Assembly (NCBI GenBank): GCA_021202845.1
Contig: JAJQCF010000007.1
Span: 1 to 64,000, forward strand
DNA from: Oscillospiraceae bacterium
Lineage (GTDB): Bacteria; Bacillota; Clostridia; Oscillospirales; Oscillospiraceae
Reading direction: 5' to 3'
Length of the DNA: 64,000 bases
How positions within the stretch are numbered: position 1 is the first letter of the stretch; each line of letters opens with the position of its first letter. Positions 41,864-50,604 of this stretch are shown in pieces. The notes below the pieces were generated by a model that saw only the letters and a program-made list of their open reading frames with translations, was not told the origin of the DNA and did not search any database. The translations under genes were made by a program, and so were the position numbers.

Positions 41864-43294
41864 TTATACGTCCTTTATAACAAGAGTCTTGCGCTGAGAG
41901 TACTCGCCGAGGAGGTCGAGCACGCCCTCGCGGCCGACGCCGCTGCTCTTGTAGCCGCCGAAGGGGGCGGTGTCTCTGCGCCAGAGGCTCGCGCCGTTGC
42001 AGACGACGGTTCCGGCCTCAATCTTGGAGGCGAGGGAGATGCCGTGCTGCAAATCACCGGCGATAACGCCGCCGTTCAGACCGTAGGTGGACTGGTTGGC
42101 AATTTCCACAGCCTCGTCCTCGGTGTCGTAGCCGATGACAGACCAAACCGGCCCGAAGATTTCCATATCCTTGGCAACGTCCATGTCCTTGGTGCAGTCC
42201 AGAACGGTGGGGGTGATGAAAGCGCCGTCGCGCTTGCCGCCGCAGATGAGCTTTGCGCCCTGAGAAATGGTGAGGTTAATCTGCTCCTCAACACGCTTGG
42301 CGGCGGTCTCGCTCACCAAGGGACCCATGTCGTTGGCGGGGTCCATCGGGTCGCCCAGCTTGAAGCCGCTGACGGCGCCGGAGAGCATTTCGAGGTACTT
42401 GGCCTTGAGAGTGTTGGGGATGAGGAAGCGCTTCGTGGTGCAGCAGACCTGACCGTTGTTGACAAAGCGGCACATGCACTCGCCCACGGCGGCCTCAAGG
42501 TTGGCGTCCTCAGTGATGATAACGGCGTCGTTGCCGCCCAGCTCGAGCAGTACGCGGTGGAAGTACTTGCCCGCGACCTCCATCATGTGGCTGCCGACGG
42601 CGGTGGAGCCGGTGAGACCGATAGCGTTGATTTTCGGGGTGTTGATGAGCCACTCGCCGGTGGTGGAGCCGGGGCCGGAGATGGCCTGCACGGTACCGTC
42701 GGGGAAGCCGGCCTCGTTAAGAATCTGGGCATAGCGCAGGACGGTCAGGGACACGTCGGAGGGAGCCTTGATTATAATGGCGTTGCCCATGGTCAGCGCG
42801 GGCGCGGTCTTGAACGTGAGGGTGGAGACGGGGAAGTTGAACGGACCAATGCAGGCGACAACGCCCAGAGGCTCGGTCACGGTGACGGCCAAATCGCCCA
42901 GAGCGCCGGCGGCGTCGTTATTGGGGAATACCTCGCCGTGGTTGTGGGTGATGCCGGAAACGCAGGAGCGGAACAGGGGAGCGATTTCGGAGACCTCGCC
43001 CTTGCACATCATAATGGGCTTGGCCATTTCGCGGCACTGCAGCTCCGCCAGCTCGTCGGCGTACTTGTCAAAGAGGTCGGCTGCCTTGAGCAGCACGGCG
43101 CAGCGCTGGTTGACGGACATGGCCGACCACGCCTTTTTGCCGGCCTGAGCCGCGTCCAGAGCGGCCTCAACGTCGGCCTTGGTGGCGGCAGGGTAGGTGC
43201 CCAGCACCTCGCCGTTCAGGGGGTTGGTGGATTCCAGTACAGCTCCGTCAGCCGCGCCGACGAATTTGCCGTTGATAAGCATTTGCATGTTCAT
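41864..43294 (-). CDS. NAD(P)-dependent aldehyde dehydrogenase
   Basis: The enzyme oxidises an aldehyde to the acid. Family motifs are GPFNFPVSTLTFK (coenzyme loop), LTGSTAVGSHMM, LELGGNDAVIITEDA (general-base Glu) and NNGQVCCTTKRF, whose second Cys of the CC pair aligns with the catalytic cysteine. Its 476 residues fit the succinate-semialdehyde/lactaldehyde dehydrogenase group. The iron alcohol dehydrogenase opposite would supply or use the same aldehyde. Such a pair suits 4-hydroxybutyrate/succinate semialdehyde, lactaldehyde or glycolaldehyde; the substrate is not decided. ATG 43294 has AAGGAGG ten bases upstream. Confidence 0.88.
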   Translation of the reverse strand: MNMQMLINGKFVGAADGAVLESTNPLNGEVLGTYPAATKADVEAALDAAQAGKKAWSAMSVNQRCAVLLKAADLFDKYADELAELQCREMAKPIMMCKGEVSEIAPLFRSCVSGITHNHGEVFPNNDAAGALGDLAVTVTEPLGVVACIGPFNFPVSTLTFKTAPALTMGNAIIIKAPSDVSLTVLRYAQILNEAGFPDGTVQAISGPGSTTGEWLINTPKINAIGLTGSTAVGSHMMEVAGKYFHRVLLELGGNDAVIITEDANLEAAVGECMCRFVNNGQVCCTTKRFLIPNTLKAKYLEMLSGAVSGFKLGDPMDPANDMGPLVSETAAKRVEEQINLTISQGAKLICGGKRDGAFITPTVLDCTKDMDVAKDMEIFGPVWSVIGYDTEDEAVEIANQSTYGLNGGVIAGDLQHGISLASKIEAGTVVCNGASLWRRDTAPFGGYKSSGVGREGVLDLLGEYSQRKTLVIKDV

Positions 43295-43842
43295 GGTTGT
43301 GTATCCTCCTTAATAAATTATAATTGAATTGCGATTGCGATTTGCGCTTTGAAGCCTTCCGCCGACGAGGGGTGAAAGGGCGGAATGCTTCTAATTTTTG
43401 CTTGCTGCAAAAATTATATCATTTAACCCGAGCCGCCGAAAAGCAACAACATTTTCACCATTGACACAACAAATTGTGATAATACTCAAATACGGGCATT
43501 TCAGACTTTCCCAAACATTTTATAATTGGAACTATCGAATAAAAATGAAGCCAAAAAATGTGCAACAATAACAGCAAATCTGTTAAAAATATAACGATTT
43601 ATAGGCAATACAACAATAATTTGCTGCATCGGTAAATGTTTGTTTATTCCTTTTCATTAACATAGCGTGATAAAATAACAAAAGCGAAATCGCAGCGGTG
43701 TTTTCGGCGACAGAGCTTCCGCAACAACATTTTGTTTCGGAGATTTGATAACATCAATGCATATTTGCCGCCGCTTTGCGCCGTATTTACACGAGCTTTC
43801 CCCAATGCAAAAATCATTAAATTTGACAGGAGGAATTTAATT
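43295..43842. promoter_or_regulatory. Divergent control region of aldehyde and alcohol dehydrogenase genes
   Basis: These 548 AT-rich bases have no gene. On the minus strand TATAAT (43413-43418) serves the aldehyde dehydrogenase without a fitting -35 box. On the plus strand TAAAAT (43671-43676) serves the alcohol dehydrogenase, also with a poor -35. This points to activator-dependent promoters. Between them lie related CAACAA...TTG elements: CACAACAAATTGTG (43465-43478), and others near 43562, 43608 and 43720. The two LysR genes downstream are the likely regulators. Confidence 0.6.
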
Positions 43843-45003
43843 ATGGTTTATCATTACGACCAGCTTGCCCCCGTGCTCTTTGGCAACGGCGCTATCGAGC
43901 TGCTTGGCGAAAAGGTCAAGGAGCTGGGCTGCAAGAAGGTTATGTGCGTCTACGACAGCGGCGTTAAGGCCGCCGGAATTGCGCCCAAGGCGGAGGCCAG
44001 CCTGAAGGCTGCCGGAATTGACTACGTTGTCTACGACAAGATTACCGCCGACCCCACCGACACGCTGGTGAACGAGTGCGGCGCTATGGCTATCGAGGCC
44101 GGTGTTGACGGCTTTGTGGCTGTCGGCGGCGGCTCCAGCATGGACTGCGCCAAGGCCGCGTCCCTGCTGCTGAACCACCCCGCGCCCATCGAGCAGTACT
44201 TCACCGCTCCCCCCAGCTTTTTGGACTGCCCCTGCCCCGTGGTGCTCGTCCCCACGACCGCCGGCACCGGTAGCGAGGTGACGCAGGTCTGCGTTATCAC
44301 CTATTCCAAGGACCACTCCAAGCCCTCTATATTCATGCGCAGCGCGCTCGCCATTGTTGACCCCGAGCTGACCTGCACTGTTCCGCCCAGCGTGACCGCC
44401 AACACCGGTCTGGACGCTTTCACCCACGCTTCCGAGGCCATTACCGCCAAGGGCAACAACCCGCGTTCCGAGCTGCTGGCCGTGGCCGCAATCCAGAAGA
44501 TTGCCAAGTATCTGCCCATCGCCGTTAAGGACGGCAGCAACAAGGAAGCCCGCTTCGAGCTGGCTCTGGCCGCCAACTGGGCCGGCATTGCCTTTGCCGA
44601 CACCGACTGCCACCTCGGTCACACTATGGCTGACGGCATATCCAGCACCTTCCACACCCCGCACGGCTACAACTGCATTCTGGTAAACCCCGAGGTTATG
44701 AAGCTCTGCGCCAGCGCTCTGCCCGACAAGGTTCAAATAGTGGGCGAGGCTCTGGGCGAGACCTTCACCGGTACCGAGACCCCCGAGCAGATTGGCGAAA
44801 AGACCGCCGCGGCAGTCCGCGCCCTCATGCGCGCCTGCGGCATCAAGAGCCCCAAGGAAGCGGGCATGGGCCGCCAGCAGTTTGTTGACTGCTACAAGAT
44901 GGCAATGGAGATTGACTTCGGCCTGCGCATGAACTGCCCTGTCGAGCCGACCGCCGAAAACGTCCGCGCCGCCTACGAGCAGACCTACGACAACTATCAA
45001 TAA
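43843..45003 (+). CDS. Iron-containing (class III) alcohol dehydrogenase
   Basis: This NAD(P)-linked oxidoreductase has 386 residues. The coenzyme motif VAVGGGSSMDCAKAA and VPTTAGTGSEVTQ are present. Metal ligands lie in DAFTHASEA and HTMADGISSTFHTPHG (the family's His-x-x-x-His pattern region). ATG 43843 follows AGGAGG. Closest types by eye are the 4-hydroxybutyrate dehydrogenase and 1,3-propanediol/lactaldehyde reductase groups. It faces the aldehyde dehydrogenase across one control region and together they interconvert alcohol, aldehyde and acid. Confidence 0.92.
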   Translation: MVYHYDQLAPVLFGNGAIELLGEKVKELGCKKVMCVYDSGVKAAGIAPKAEASLKAAGIDYVVYDKITADPTDTLVNECGAMAIEAGVDGFVAVGGGSSMDCAKAASLLLNHPAPIEQYFTAPPSFLDCPCPVVLVPTTAGTGSEVTQVCVITYSKDHSKPSIFMRSALAIVDPELTCTVPPSVTANTGLDAFTHASEAITAKGNNPRSELLAVAAIQKIAKYLPIAVKDGSNKEARFELALAANWAGIAFADTDCHLGHTMADGISSTFHTPHGYNCILVNPEVMKLCASALPDKVQIVGEALGETFTGTETPEQIGEKTAAAVRALMRACGIKSPKEAGMGRQQFVDCYKMAMEIDFGLRMNCPVEPTAENVRAAYEQTYDNYQ

Positions 45004-45027
45004 GCCGCAACAAATAAATATTGTCAT

Positions 45028-45062
45028 AGAGGCAGAGCTGTTCGGCTCTGCCTCTGTTGTTG
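45028..45062 (+). terminator. Terminator after the alcohol dehydrogenase
   Basis: A perfect 11-bp stem (45028-45038 with 45045-45055) and a 6-base loop is followed by a short T/G tract. Confidence 0.7.
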
Positions 45063-45130
45063 GCTTTATAAAGACACTAAATTGTGCTTAATGCATAAAA
45101 ATTGAACTTTAATTTTGGCGGAAACAGAAT

Positions 45131-45175
45131 CAACAATTTGTTGTGTTCATTGGTTTTTGTGTGATATGATATACT
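45131..45175 (+). promoter_or_regulatory. Control region of the first LysR gene
   Basis: CAACAA-T-TTGTTG (45131-45143) is a perfect palindrome; bases 45133-45144 are the reverse complement of 43465-43476 in the dehydrogenase control region. TATACT (45170-45175) follows as a -10 box. A shared LysR operator is the simplest reading. Confidence 0.55.
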
Positions 45176-45251
45176 AATAGGTTAATAAATATGCCCGCGC
45201 CGCTTTGACGGTCGGGAGGCGGAGAACTTTTATGGCGAGGAGGAGTTTCGC

Positions 45252-46148
45252 TTGAACATTCAGCAGTTGAAGTATTTTGTCGAGGTCAGTAAATGCAAGA
45301 GTTTTTCTAAGGCTGCAAAGAGCCTGTATATTTCGCAGCAGGGGATAAGCATGGCCATTATGCGCTTGGAGTCCGAGTTTTCTGCCAAGCTGTTTATCCG
45401 CACAAGCAAGGGGCTGATGCTTACCGCGGACGGGGAGTACCTGCTGGGCTGCGCGGAAACGATACTGGCGGAGTTTGAAAAGTGCGAAGACTACTTCCAC
45501 AAGAAGCCGCCGATGGAGGCCATGCTCAACATCGCCGGAGTGCAGGGCGTAATTTCCGAGTTTTTGTCGGACTATATTGTGGACTTTCAGGATAACCACC
45601 AGCAGTACAAGCTGTTCCTGCGCGAGTACACGGACAGAGCCTGTGACACTATTGTTGAAAACGGTGAGGCGGAGCTGGGCGTCGGCTTGGAGCCTATGGA
45701 CACAAAGAAGTTTGACGTAGTCAAGCTCTTTTCCAAGCGCCTTGTGCTCTTGGTTCACACCTCGCACCCGCTGGCCGGGTTCAAGAGCATACCGACGGAG
45801 ATGCTGCACGGGCTGCCAATTGCTATGGTTGACGAAAAGGCCAAGAGCGCCGATTTGTTCTTGGATATATGCAAAAAGCAGGGCGTTGTGCCGAAAGTGT
45901 ATTGCCGTGTGGGCGAGGTTGTTGCCGTCCACCGCCTTGTCAGCCGCAACAAGTGCGCGGGACTCTCCGTAGAAACAGTCGCCGCGGAGCTGAATTCGCC
46001 GGATACGGTCGCCATACCGTTCGAGGACCCCAGTTTGCTGTGGATGGTTGTGCTCTTCAAGAAGAAGGACACCGAGCTCTCGGCTGGGGCGCGCGCGTTC
46101 TCCGACTATGTGTGCAAGCGTATCTCCGAGGACAGCTCGCTCAACTGA
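45252..46148 (+). CDS. LysR family transcriptional regulator (first of pair)
   Basis: The protein has 298 residues. The helix-turn-helix is SFSKAAKSLYISQQGISMAI; the effector domain follows from about residue 90. It starts at TTG 45252, with GAGGAGG at the right distance. It lies downstream of the alcohol dehydrogenase and shares an operator-like palindrome with its control region, so it probably regulates the dehydrogenase pair and itself. The second LysR gene follows after 15 bases and is about as similar to it as paralogues are. Confidence 0.9.
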   Translation: MNIQQLKYFVEVSKCKSFSKAAKSLYISQQGISMAIMRLESEFSAKLFIRTSKGLMLTADGEYLLGCAETILAEFEKCEDYFHKKPPMEAMLNIAGVQGVISEFLSDYIVDFQDNHQQYKLFLREYTDRACDTIVENGEAELGVGLEPMDTKKFDVVKLFSKRLVLLVHTSHPLAGFKSIPTEMLHGLPIAMVDEKAKSADLFLDICKKQGVVPKVYCRVGEVVAVHRLVSRNKCAGLSVETVAAELNSPDTVAIPFEDPSLLWMVVLFKKKDTELSAGARAFSDYVCKRISEDSSLN

Positions 46149-46163
46149 CGAGGGTGGAGAGTT

Positions 46164-47051
46164 ATGGAAATACGCCAGCTTAGGCATTTTATAGCGATAG
46201 CCAAGTACCAGAGCTTTTCGCGCGCGGCGGAGGCGTGCTATATTTCCGCGCAGGGGATAAATATGTCCATTGCCCGCATGGAAAACGAGCTGGGGCGCAA
46301 GGTGCTGCGCCGCACCCGCAAGGGCGTGGTGCTGACGCCCGAGGGCGAATTTTTGCTGCCCAGAGCAAAAAAAATTATCGCACTTATAGACGAGTGCGAT
46401 AAATTTTTCGCGGCGGACAGCGGCTTCCGGCAAATGCTGACGATTGCCGCCTCCACGGGCACCATTGAGGAGTTCGCGGGGCCGATAATCACCGACTTCC
46501 GCGCCGAACATTCGGAAATATCCGTGAAAATACACGAGTGCGTTGACACGGCCTGCGACAGCCTTGTGCTCAATCAGGAGGTTGAGCTGGGGATGACGAT
46601 AGGGGAGCCCACCGACGAACGGCTGGAAAAAAGGCCGCTGTTCGCCTCACGCCACGCGGTCATTGTTCCTCAGAACCACCCGCTTGCGGAAAAAGACAGC
46701 GTCTCCGTGGAAGATTTGCGCAATGTCCCGGTGTGCTTGATGAACAAGGGTACTCGCACCTACGCCACCTACCGCGCGGCCTGCCACGCCGCGGGCTTCG
46801 AGCCGGCAATTGAGCTGTTTGCCGACAACATACTGCTCGTGTTCTACATGGCGGAGGCGCAGAACATGGTGGGAATCTCCACCGTGCATTTGGCCAAGCG
46901 CCTGTCCCGCCCCGCGCTCAAGGCCATACCGTTCGATAGCCCCGATATGGACTGGCGAATGTACCTGATAAAGCTGAAAACCGCCCGCCTCTCGCCCGCC
47001 GCCGAAATGTTGGAGCGCGAGCTGCTTAGACATACGGAGCGCGCCAAGTAA
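46164..47051 (+). CDS. LysR family transcriptional regulator (second of pair)
   Basis: The protein has 295 residues, with SFSRAAEACYISAQGINMSI as helix-turn-helix and NELGRKVLRRTRKGVVLTPEG after it. It is clearly paralogous to the gene just upstream, which suggests tandem duplication. They may form heteromers or answer different effectors. ATG 46164 is preceded by GGAG. The stop lies in the loop of its own terminator hairpin. Confidence 0.9.
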   Translation: MEIRQLRHFIAIAKYQSFSRAAEACYISAQGINMSIARMENELGRKVLRRTRKGVVLTPEGEFLLPRAKKIIALIDECDKFFAADSGFRQMLTIAASTGTIEEFAGPIITDFRAEHSEISVKIHECVDTACDSLVLNQEVELGMTIGEPTDERLEKRPLFASRHAVIVPQNHPLAEKDSVSVEDLRNVPVCLMNKGTRTYATYRAACHAAGFEPAIELFADNILLVFYMAEAQNMVGISTVHLAKRLSRPALKAIPFDSPDMDWRMYLIKLKTARLSPAAEMLERELLRHTERAK

Positions 47052-47071
47052 GGCGCGCTCCGCTGATTTTA
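47036..47071 (+). terminator. Terminator embedded at the second LysR stop
   Basis: A perfect 10-bp stem, GGAGCGCGCC with GGCGCGCTCC (47036-47045 with 47052-47061), encloses the TAA stop in its loop and is followed by GCTGATTTT. Confidence 0.7.
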
Positions 47072-47803
47072 ATCTATTGCCGCTTCTTTAAGAAGAATTT
47101 CTGTCAGCTCGTCCGGCTTGGAAAACTGAACCATGTGTCCGGCTTCAATTGAGTAAACTCTTTCACAGGGCAGCTCGGCTATCATTTCGTCCTGATACTG
47201 CGGCAAAATTGATGCGTCCAAGGTAGTCCTGACATAGACCCTCGGTATTGACATGAATTTTTCGGTTGTGTAGACATTTTCATACTGAGCCGCGGGGGCT
47301 TCGGGATTTTTGCGCCTGCAAAGCTCGGCGGTTTGCTCTTCTGTCAAATCATTTGCCAGCCACTTGGCTATAAATGAATCCTCCAAGATTGTAACTTTTC
47401 CGTCGTCGGAAATCTTAGCAAGACCTTCCTTCGCCGCGTCTGCCCAATTAAGAGGACGAACGCTTGTGGGGCCGTCAACGCTGCGTCCGGGTTTGAGAAG
47501 CCATGCGGTAACGTAAATCAGACGCTTTATCTTTTCAGGGCAAATTTCAGCACAAAGTGAAATAATTGCGCCGCCAAGACTGTGTCCGACGAGTATTACA
47601 GGCTCATCCTGCTCCATAATAACCTTTGCCGCAGCTCTGGCGTAGGATGAGGCGTCTTGCTGCGCAATATCCTCATGGCTGTCGCCGTGCCCGGGGTTGT
47701 CAAGGGCGATTGCTTTATGCCCCGCGGCTTCCAAGCGCTCGGCAATGCCCTCCCAGTGCCATTTGCTGCCCCACGCTCCGTGAACCATTACAAAAGTACT
47801 CAT
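47069..47803 (-). CDS. Alpha/beta-hydrolase fold esterase
   Basis: The protein has 244 residues. The oxyanion HGAWGSKWHW, the nucleophile elbow VGHSLGG (serine) and the terminal histidine in EAGHMVQFSKP are all visible; together with an Asp they form the triad. It resembles the small plant-type methylesterase/hydroxynitrile lyase-like group. GC is lower than in its neighbours, possibly from recent transfer. A 7-bp inverted repeat at 47838-47859 separates it from the flavin reductase gene upstream. The substrate is unknown. Confidence 0.87.
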   Translation of the reverse strand: MSTFVMVHGAWGSKWHWEGIAERLEAAGHKAIALDNPGHGDSHEDIAQQDASSYARAAAKVIMEQDEPVILVGHSLGGAIISLCAEICPEKIKRLIYVTAWLLKPGRSVDGPTSVRPLNWADAAKEGLAKISDDGKVTILEDSFIAKWLANDLTEEQTAELCRRKNPEAPAAQYENVYTTEKFMSIPRVYVRTTLDASILPQYQDEMIAELPCERVYSIEAGHMVQFSKPDELTEILLKEAAID

Positions 47804-47860
47804 TGATTTGTCATACCTTTCTGTATTACTTATAATTTTGCTGCATTAAACGGCAGCAAT

Positions 47861-48481
47861 TTATCTTATAAAATCCGTTCTCACCGGCTGCTCGCGGGCG
47901 GGGAGGGGGACGCCGGCGGATTTGCCCGCCTCTATGCATTTTATGAGCCACGCCATGTTTTCGCCCAGCGTGCGCATGGTTTGCAGTCCCTCCTCGTCCT
48001 GCAGCACGTCCTCCGCCGCGGAGCCGTGGACTTGGTTCCAGTACTGCGAGGAGACGACCGGCATATTGGATATGGTGAAGTATTTGTTTAGCCGGTCAAA
48101 GGCGGCGGAGGCTCCGCCGCGGCGGCAGGAGACTACGCACGCGCCGGGCATATTCGTCATGCCGAGCTTGCCGGAGTAGAACAGCCGGTCAAGAAACGCG
48201 GTCAGCTGGCCGCTGGGACCGGCGTAGTAGACGGGCGAGCCTATCACCATGCCGCAGAACTCGTCCATGCGGGCGTTCAGCGCGTTCACGCTGTCGTCAA
48301 TGACGCACTTGCCGGTCTTGTGGCAGCTGCGGCAGGCGATGCAGCCGGAAATTGGCTGCGCGCCGATGTTGAATATTTCACTTTCGATGCCGTGCTTGGC
48401 GAGCGTTTTGGCAACCTCGCTGAGCGCCGTATATGTGCACCCCGCGCGGTGCGGGCTGCCGTTAATCATAAGAACCTTCAT
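47861..48481 (-). CDS. NADPH-dependent FMN reductase / flavodoxin-like protein
   Basis: The protein has 206 residues. It begins KVLMINGSPHRAGCTYTAL, the FMN phosphate loop. It also carries the cysteine-rich ISGCIACRSCHKTGKCVIDD of the iron-sulfur flavoprotein-like reductases, and GSPVYYAGPSGQLTAFLDR. It probably binds FMN and reduces quinones or nitro compounds. ATG 48481 begins just after obgE ends, so readthrough from obgE is possible. Confidence 0.88.
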   Translation of the reverse strand: MKVLMINGSPHRAGCTYTALSEVAKTLAKHGIESEIFNIGAQPISGCIACRSCHKTGKCVIDDSVNALNARMDEFCGMVIGSPVYYAGPSGQLTAFLDRLFYSGKLGMTNMPGACVVSCRRGGASAAFDRLNKYFTISNMPVVSSQYWNQVHGSAAEDVLQDEEGLQTMRTLGENMAWLIKCIEAGKSAGVPLPAREQPVRTDFIR

Positions 48482-48499
48482 TGCAAAATCACCCCTGCC

Positions 48500-49783
48500 T
48501 TAGCTTTCATATTCAAATTCGAGGTCATATATGCCTATTGTGTCGCCGTCTTTAACTCCGAGCGCTTCCAGACGCTCAAAGACTCCCGCGTTGCGCAGGC
48601 AGCGGTCGAAGTACATTCGGCTCTCGTAGTCGCTGAAGTTGATGCTCATAATCAGCCGCTCCAGCCAGTAGCCCTCGACGCTCCAGTAGTCGCCGTGCTG
48701 CTCTATGGTGATGTCCTCCGGCGAGCCGAGGTCGGGCAGCGGCGGCACGTAGTCCACGGCTATGGGCTCCGCAGGCGGCAGCGCGGCCAGCTCGGCGGCA
48801 ATGGCCTTCACCAGCGCGTCAACGCCTTGATGTGCCGCGGCGGAAATGACGAAAAACTGATAGCCCCGCTCCTCGGCCAGCGTGCGCAGCTTGTCAAGGC
48901 TCTCGCTCTCGCCGCTGAGCAAATCGGACTTGTTAGCCACCACAATCTGCGGGCGCTCCGCCAGCGCAGCGCTGTACTCGGCCAGCTCGCGGTTTATAGC
49001 GTTGAAGTCCTCCGCGGGGTCGCGCCCCTCGCTGCCGGAGCAGTCCACAAGATGGACAAGCAGCCGGCAGCGGTCAACGTGGCGCAGAAAGTCGTGCCCC
49101 AGCCCCGCGCCGGAGCTTGCGCCCTCTATAAGCCCAGGAATATCGGCCATGACAAAGCTGACGCCCTCGTCCACGTAGACAACGCCGAGGTTGGGGAACA
49201 GCGTCGTGAAGTGGTAGTTGGCAATCTTCGGGTGCGCCTTGGACACGACGGAGAGCAGCGTGGACTTGCCCACGTTGGGGAAGCCGACAAGCCCCACGTC
49301 CGCCAGCAGCTTAAGCTCCAAAATGACCTCGCGCGTCTCGCCGGGCAGCCCGGGCTTGGCGAAGCGCGGGGTCTGGCGCGTAGGCGTGGCGAAGTGCTTG
49401 TTGCCCCAGCCGCCGCGCCCGCCCTTGGCGATGACGTAGGGCTGGCCGTCCGACATATCATGCATGACCTTGCCCGTGGCGCTGTCGCGTATCACGGTGC
49501 CGCGCGGCAGGCGGAGCGTGACGGAGGCGCCGTCCTTGCCCGAGCAGCGCTTGCCCTGACCGTCCATGCCGCGCTCGGCCACATACTTGCGGTGGTAGCG
49601 GAAGTCCATAAGCGTGGACATATGGTCGTCGGCCACGGCAATGATGTCGCCGCCGCGCCCGCCGTCGCCGCCGTCGGGTCCGCCTGCGGCAATGTATTTT
49701 TCGCGGTGAAAGCTGACCGCGCCGTTGCCGCCGTCGCCCGACGTGACCTTGATTGTTACCTTGTCAACAAATGCTGATGCCAT
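48500..49783 (-). CDS. obgE: GTPase ObgE (CgtA)
   Basis: Obg is an essential ribosome-assembly and stress GTPase. The glycine-rich Obg fold covers residues 1-157 (GGDGGRGGDIIAVADDH). The G domain has GFPNVGKSTLL (G1), DIPGLIEG (G3) and NKSD (G4). An OCT domain (C-terminal, about 350-425) is present, as in many Firmicutes. I start at ATG 49783, which has GGAG seven bases upstream, rather than 49795. It follows rpmA after a terminator hairpin, so it may be expressed at a lower level than the ribosomal genes. Confidence 0.95.
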   Translation of the reverse strand: MASAFVDKVTIKVTSGDGGNGAVSFHREKYIAAGGPDGGDGGRGGDIIAVADDHMSTLMDFRYHRKYVAERGMDGQGKRCSGKDGASVTLRLPRGTVIRDSATGKVMHDMSDGQPYVIAKGGRGGWGNKHFATPTRQTPRFAKPGLPGETREVILELKLLADVGLVGFPNVGKSTLLSVVSKAHPKIANYHFTTLFPNLGVVYVDEGVSFVMADIPGLIEGASSGAGLGHDFLRHVDRCRLLVHLVDCSGSEGRDPAEDFNAINRELAEYSAALAERPQIVVANKSDLLSGESESLDKLRTLAEERGYQFFVISAAAHQGVDALVKAIAAELAALPPAEPIAVDYVPPLPDLGSPEDITIEQHGDYWSVEGYWLERLIMSINFSDYESRMYFDRCLRNAGVFERLEALGVKDGDTIGIYDLEFEYES

Positions 49784-49798
49784 AGTTATCTCCATAGT

Positions 49799-49829
49799 AA
49801 AAAACGGGCGAGCCGCTGCCCACCCGTTT
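49799..49829 (-). terminator. Terminator between rpmA and obgE
   Basis: On the minus strand AAACGGG pairs with CCCGTTT across a short loop and is followed by TTTTTT (49804-49799). Confidence 0.7.
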
Positions 49830-49846
49830 GATTGTTTTTTGCCCGT

Positions 49847-50107
49847 TTATTGCTCTACGCAGTAAACAGAAACCTTTTTGCGGTCCTTGCCCATGCGCTC
49901 GTACTTGACAACGCCGTCCGCAGTAGCGAACAGGGTGTCGTCTCCGCCCTTGCCAACATTGGTACCGGGGTGGATTTTGGTCCCGCGCTGTCTGACAAGG
50001 ATGTTGCCGGCCAGAACAAACTGTCCGTCGGCTCTCTTGGCGCCAAGGCGCTTGGACTTGCTGTCGCGTCCGTTGCGGGTAGAACCCATACCTTTTTTAT
50101 GAGCCAT
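49847..50107 (-). CDS. rpmA: 50S ribosomal protein L27
   Basis: L27 (86 residues) reaches into the peptidyl-transferase centre with its N-terminus. It starts [16 protein letters not shown], the mature sequence. Most Firmicutes make it with an N-terminal extension cut by the protease Prp; here there is no extension, and no prp gene lies between rplU and rpmA, which are only 36 bases apart. Confidence 0.97.
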   Translation of the reverse strand: MAHKKGMGSTRNGRDSKSKRLGAKRADGQFVLAGNILVRQRGTKIHPGTNVGKGGDDTLFATADGVVKYERMGKDRKKVSVYCVEQ

Positions 50108-50143
50108 TTAAGTTACACCTCCAAGTGTCAAAATCGCGGAAAA

Positions 50144-50458
50144 TTATGCGTTGATAGCTTCAATCTGAACCTTCGTGTAGGGCTGTCTGTGACCCTGAGT
50201 GCGGCGGTAGCCCTTTTTGGGCTTCATCTTGAACACGCGCACCTTGCGGCTCTTGCCGTTTTTAACCACGCTGGCGGTGACGGTTGCGCCGTCCACCACA
50301 GGAGTGCCGAATACGTTGCTGCCCTCGTCCATAACGGCCAAGACTGTGTCAAAAGTGACGGAAGCGCCCTCTTCGGCATTGAGCTTTTCAATAAAGAGAA
50401 CGTCGCCCTCGGAAACAGCGTACTGCTTGCCGCCGGTAACGATGATTGCCTTTTTCAT
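50144..50458 (-). CDS. rplU: 50S ribosomal protein L21
   Basis: The 104-residue protein ends [20 protein letters not shown], the conserved L21 C-terminus. I start at ATG 50458 ([15 protein letters not shown]); GCAGGTG lies upstream. It leads the rplU-rpmA transcript, with an L21-type leader and a strong promoter before it. Confidence 0.96.
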   Translation of the reverse strand: MKKAIIVTGGKQYAVSEGDVLFIEKLNAEEGASVTFDTVLAVMDEGSNVFGTPVVDGATVTASVVKNGKSRKVRVFKMKPKKGYRRTQGHRQPYTKVQIEAINA

Positions 50459-50540
50459 TCGTTGCACCTGCCTTTCTTCATGCAGACTCGCTCTAAAGGC
50501 GTGGCAAAGCCCACTTCAGCCTTTTCAATGCGGCTTGAAT
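50459..50540 (-). ncRNA. L21-type ribosomal protein leader
   Basis: The 80-base leader before rplU contains the segment CCTTTAGAGCGAGTCTGCATG, split around 50497-50480, that I recall from Firmicutes L21 leader RNAs, and can form an internal stem. Such leaders let L21 repress its own message. It is a recognition from memory without a covariance search. Confidence 0.55.
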
Positions 50541-50569
50541 AGTATACCACGCCCCAAAAGGCGTGTCAA
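50541..50569 (-). promoter_or_regulatory. rplU promoter with a palindromic spacer
   Basis: On the minus strand a consensus TTGACA (50564-50569) and TATACT (50541-50546) are 17 bases apart. The spacer contains CACGCC...GGCGTG, a 6-bp inverted repeat around CCAAAA. Confidence 0.85.
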
Positions 50570-50604
50570 GAAAATTTTTGCGCAAATGCGCTGAACCTCG
50601 GCAA

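Noticed and set aside
43461..43485. TTGACA at 43461 as the -35 of a promoter
   Set aside because: The next -10-like boxes are only 11-13 bases away, which is too short; the site is better read as part of the CACAACAAATTGTG motif.
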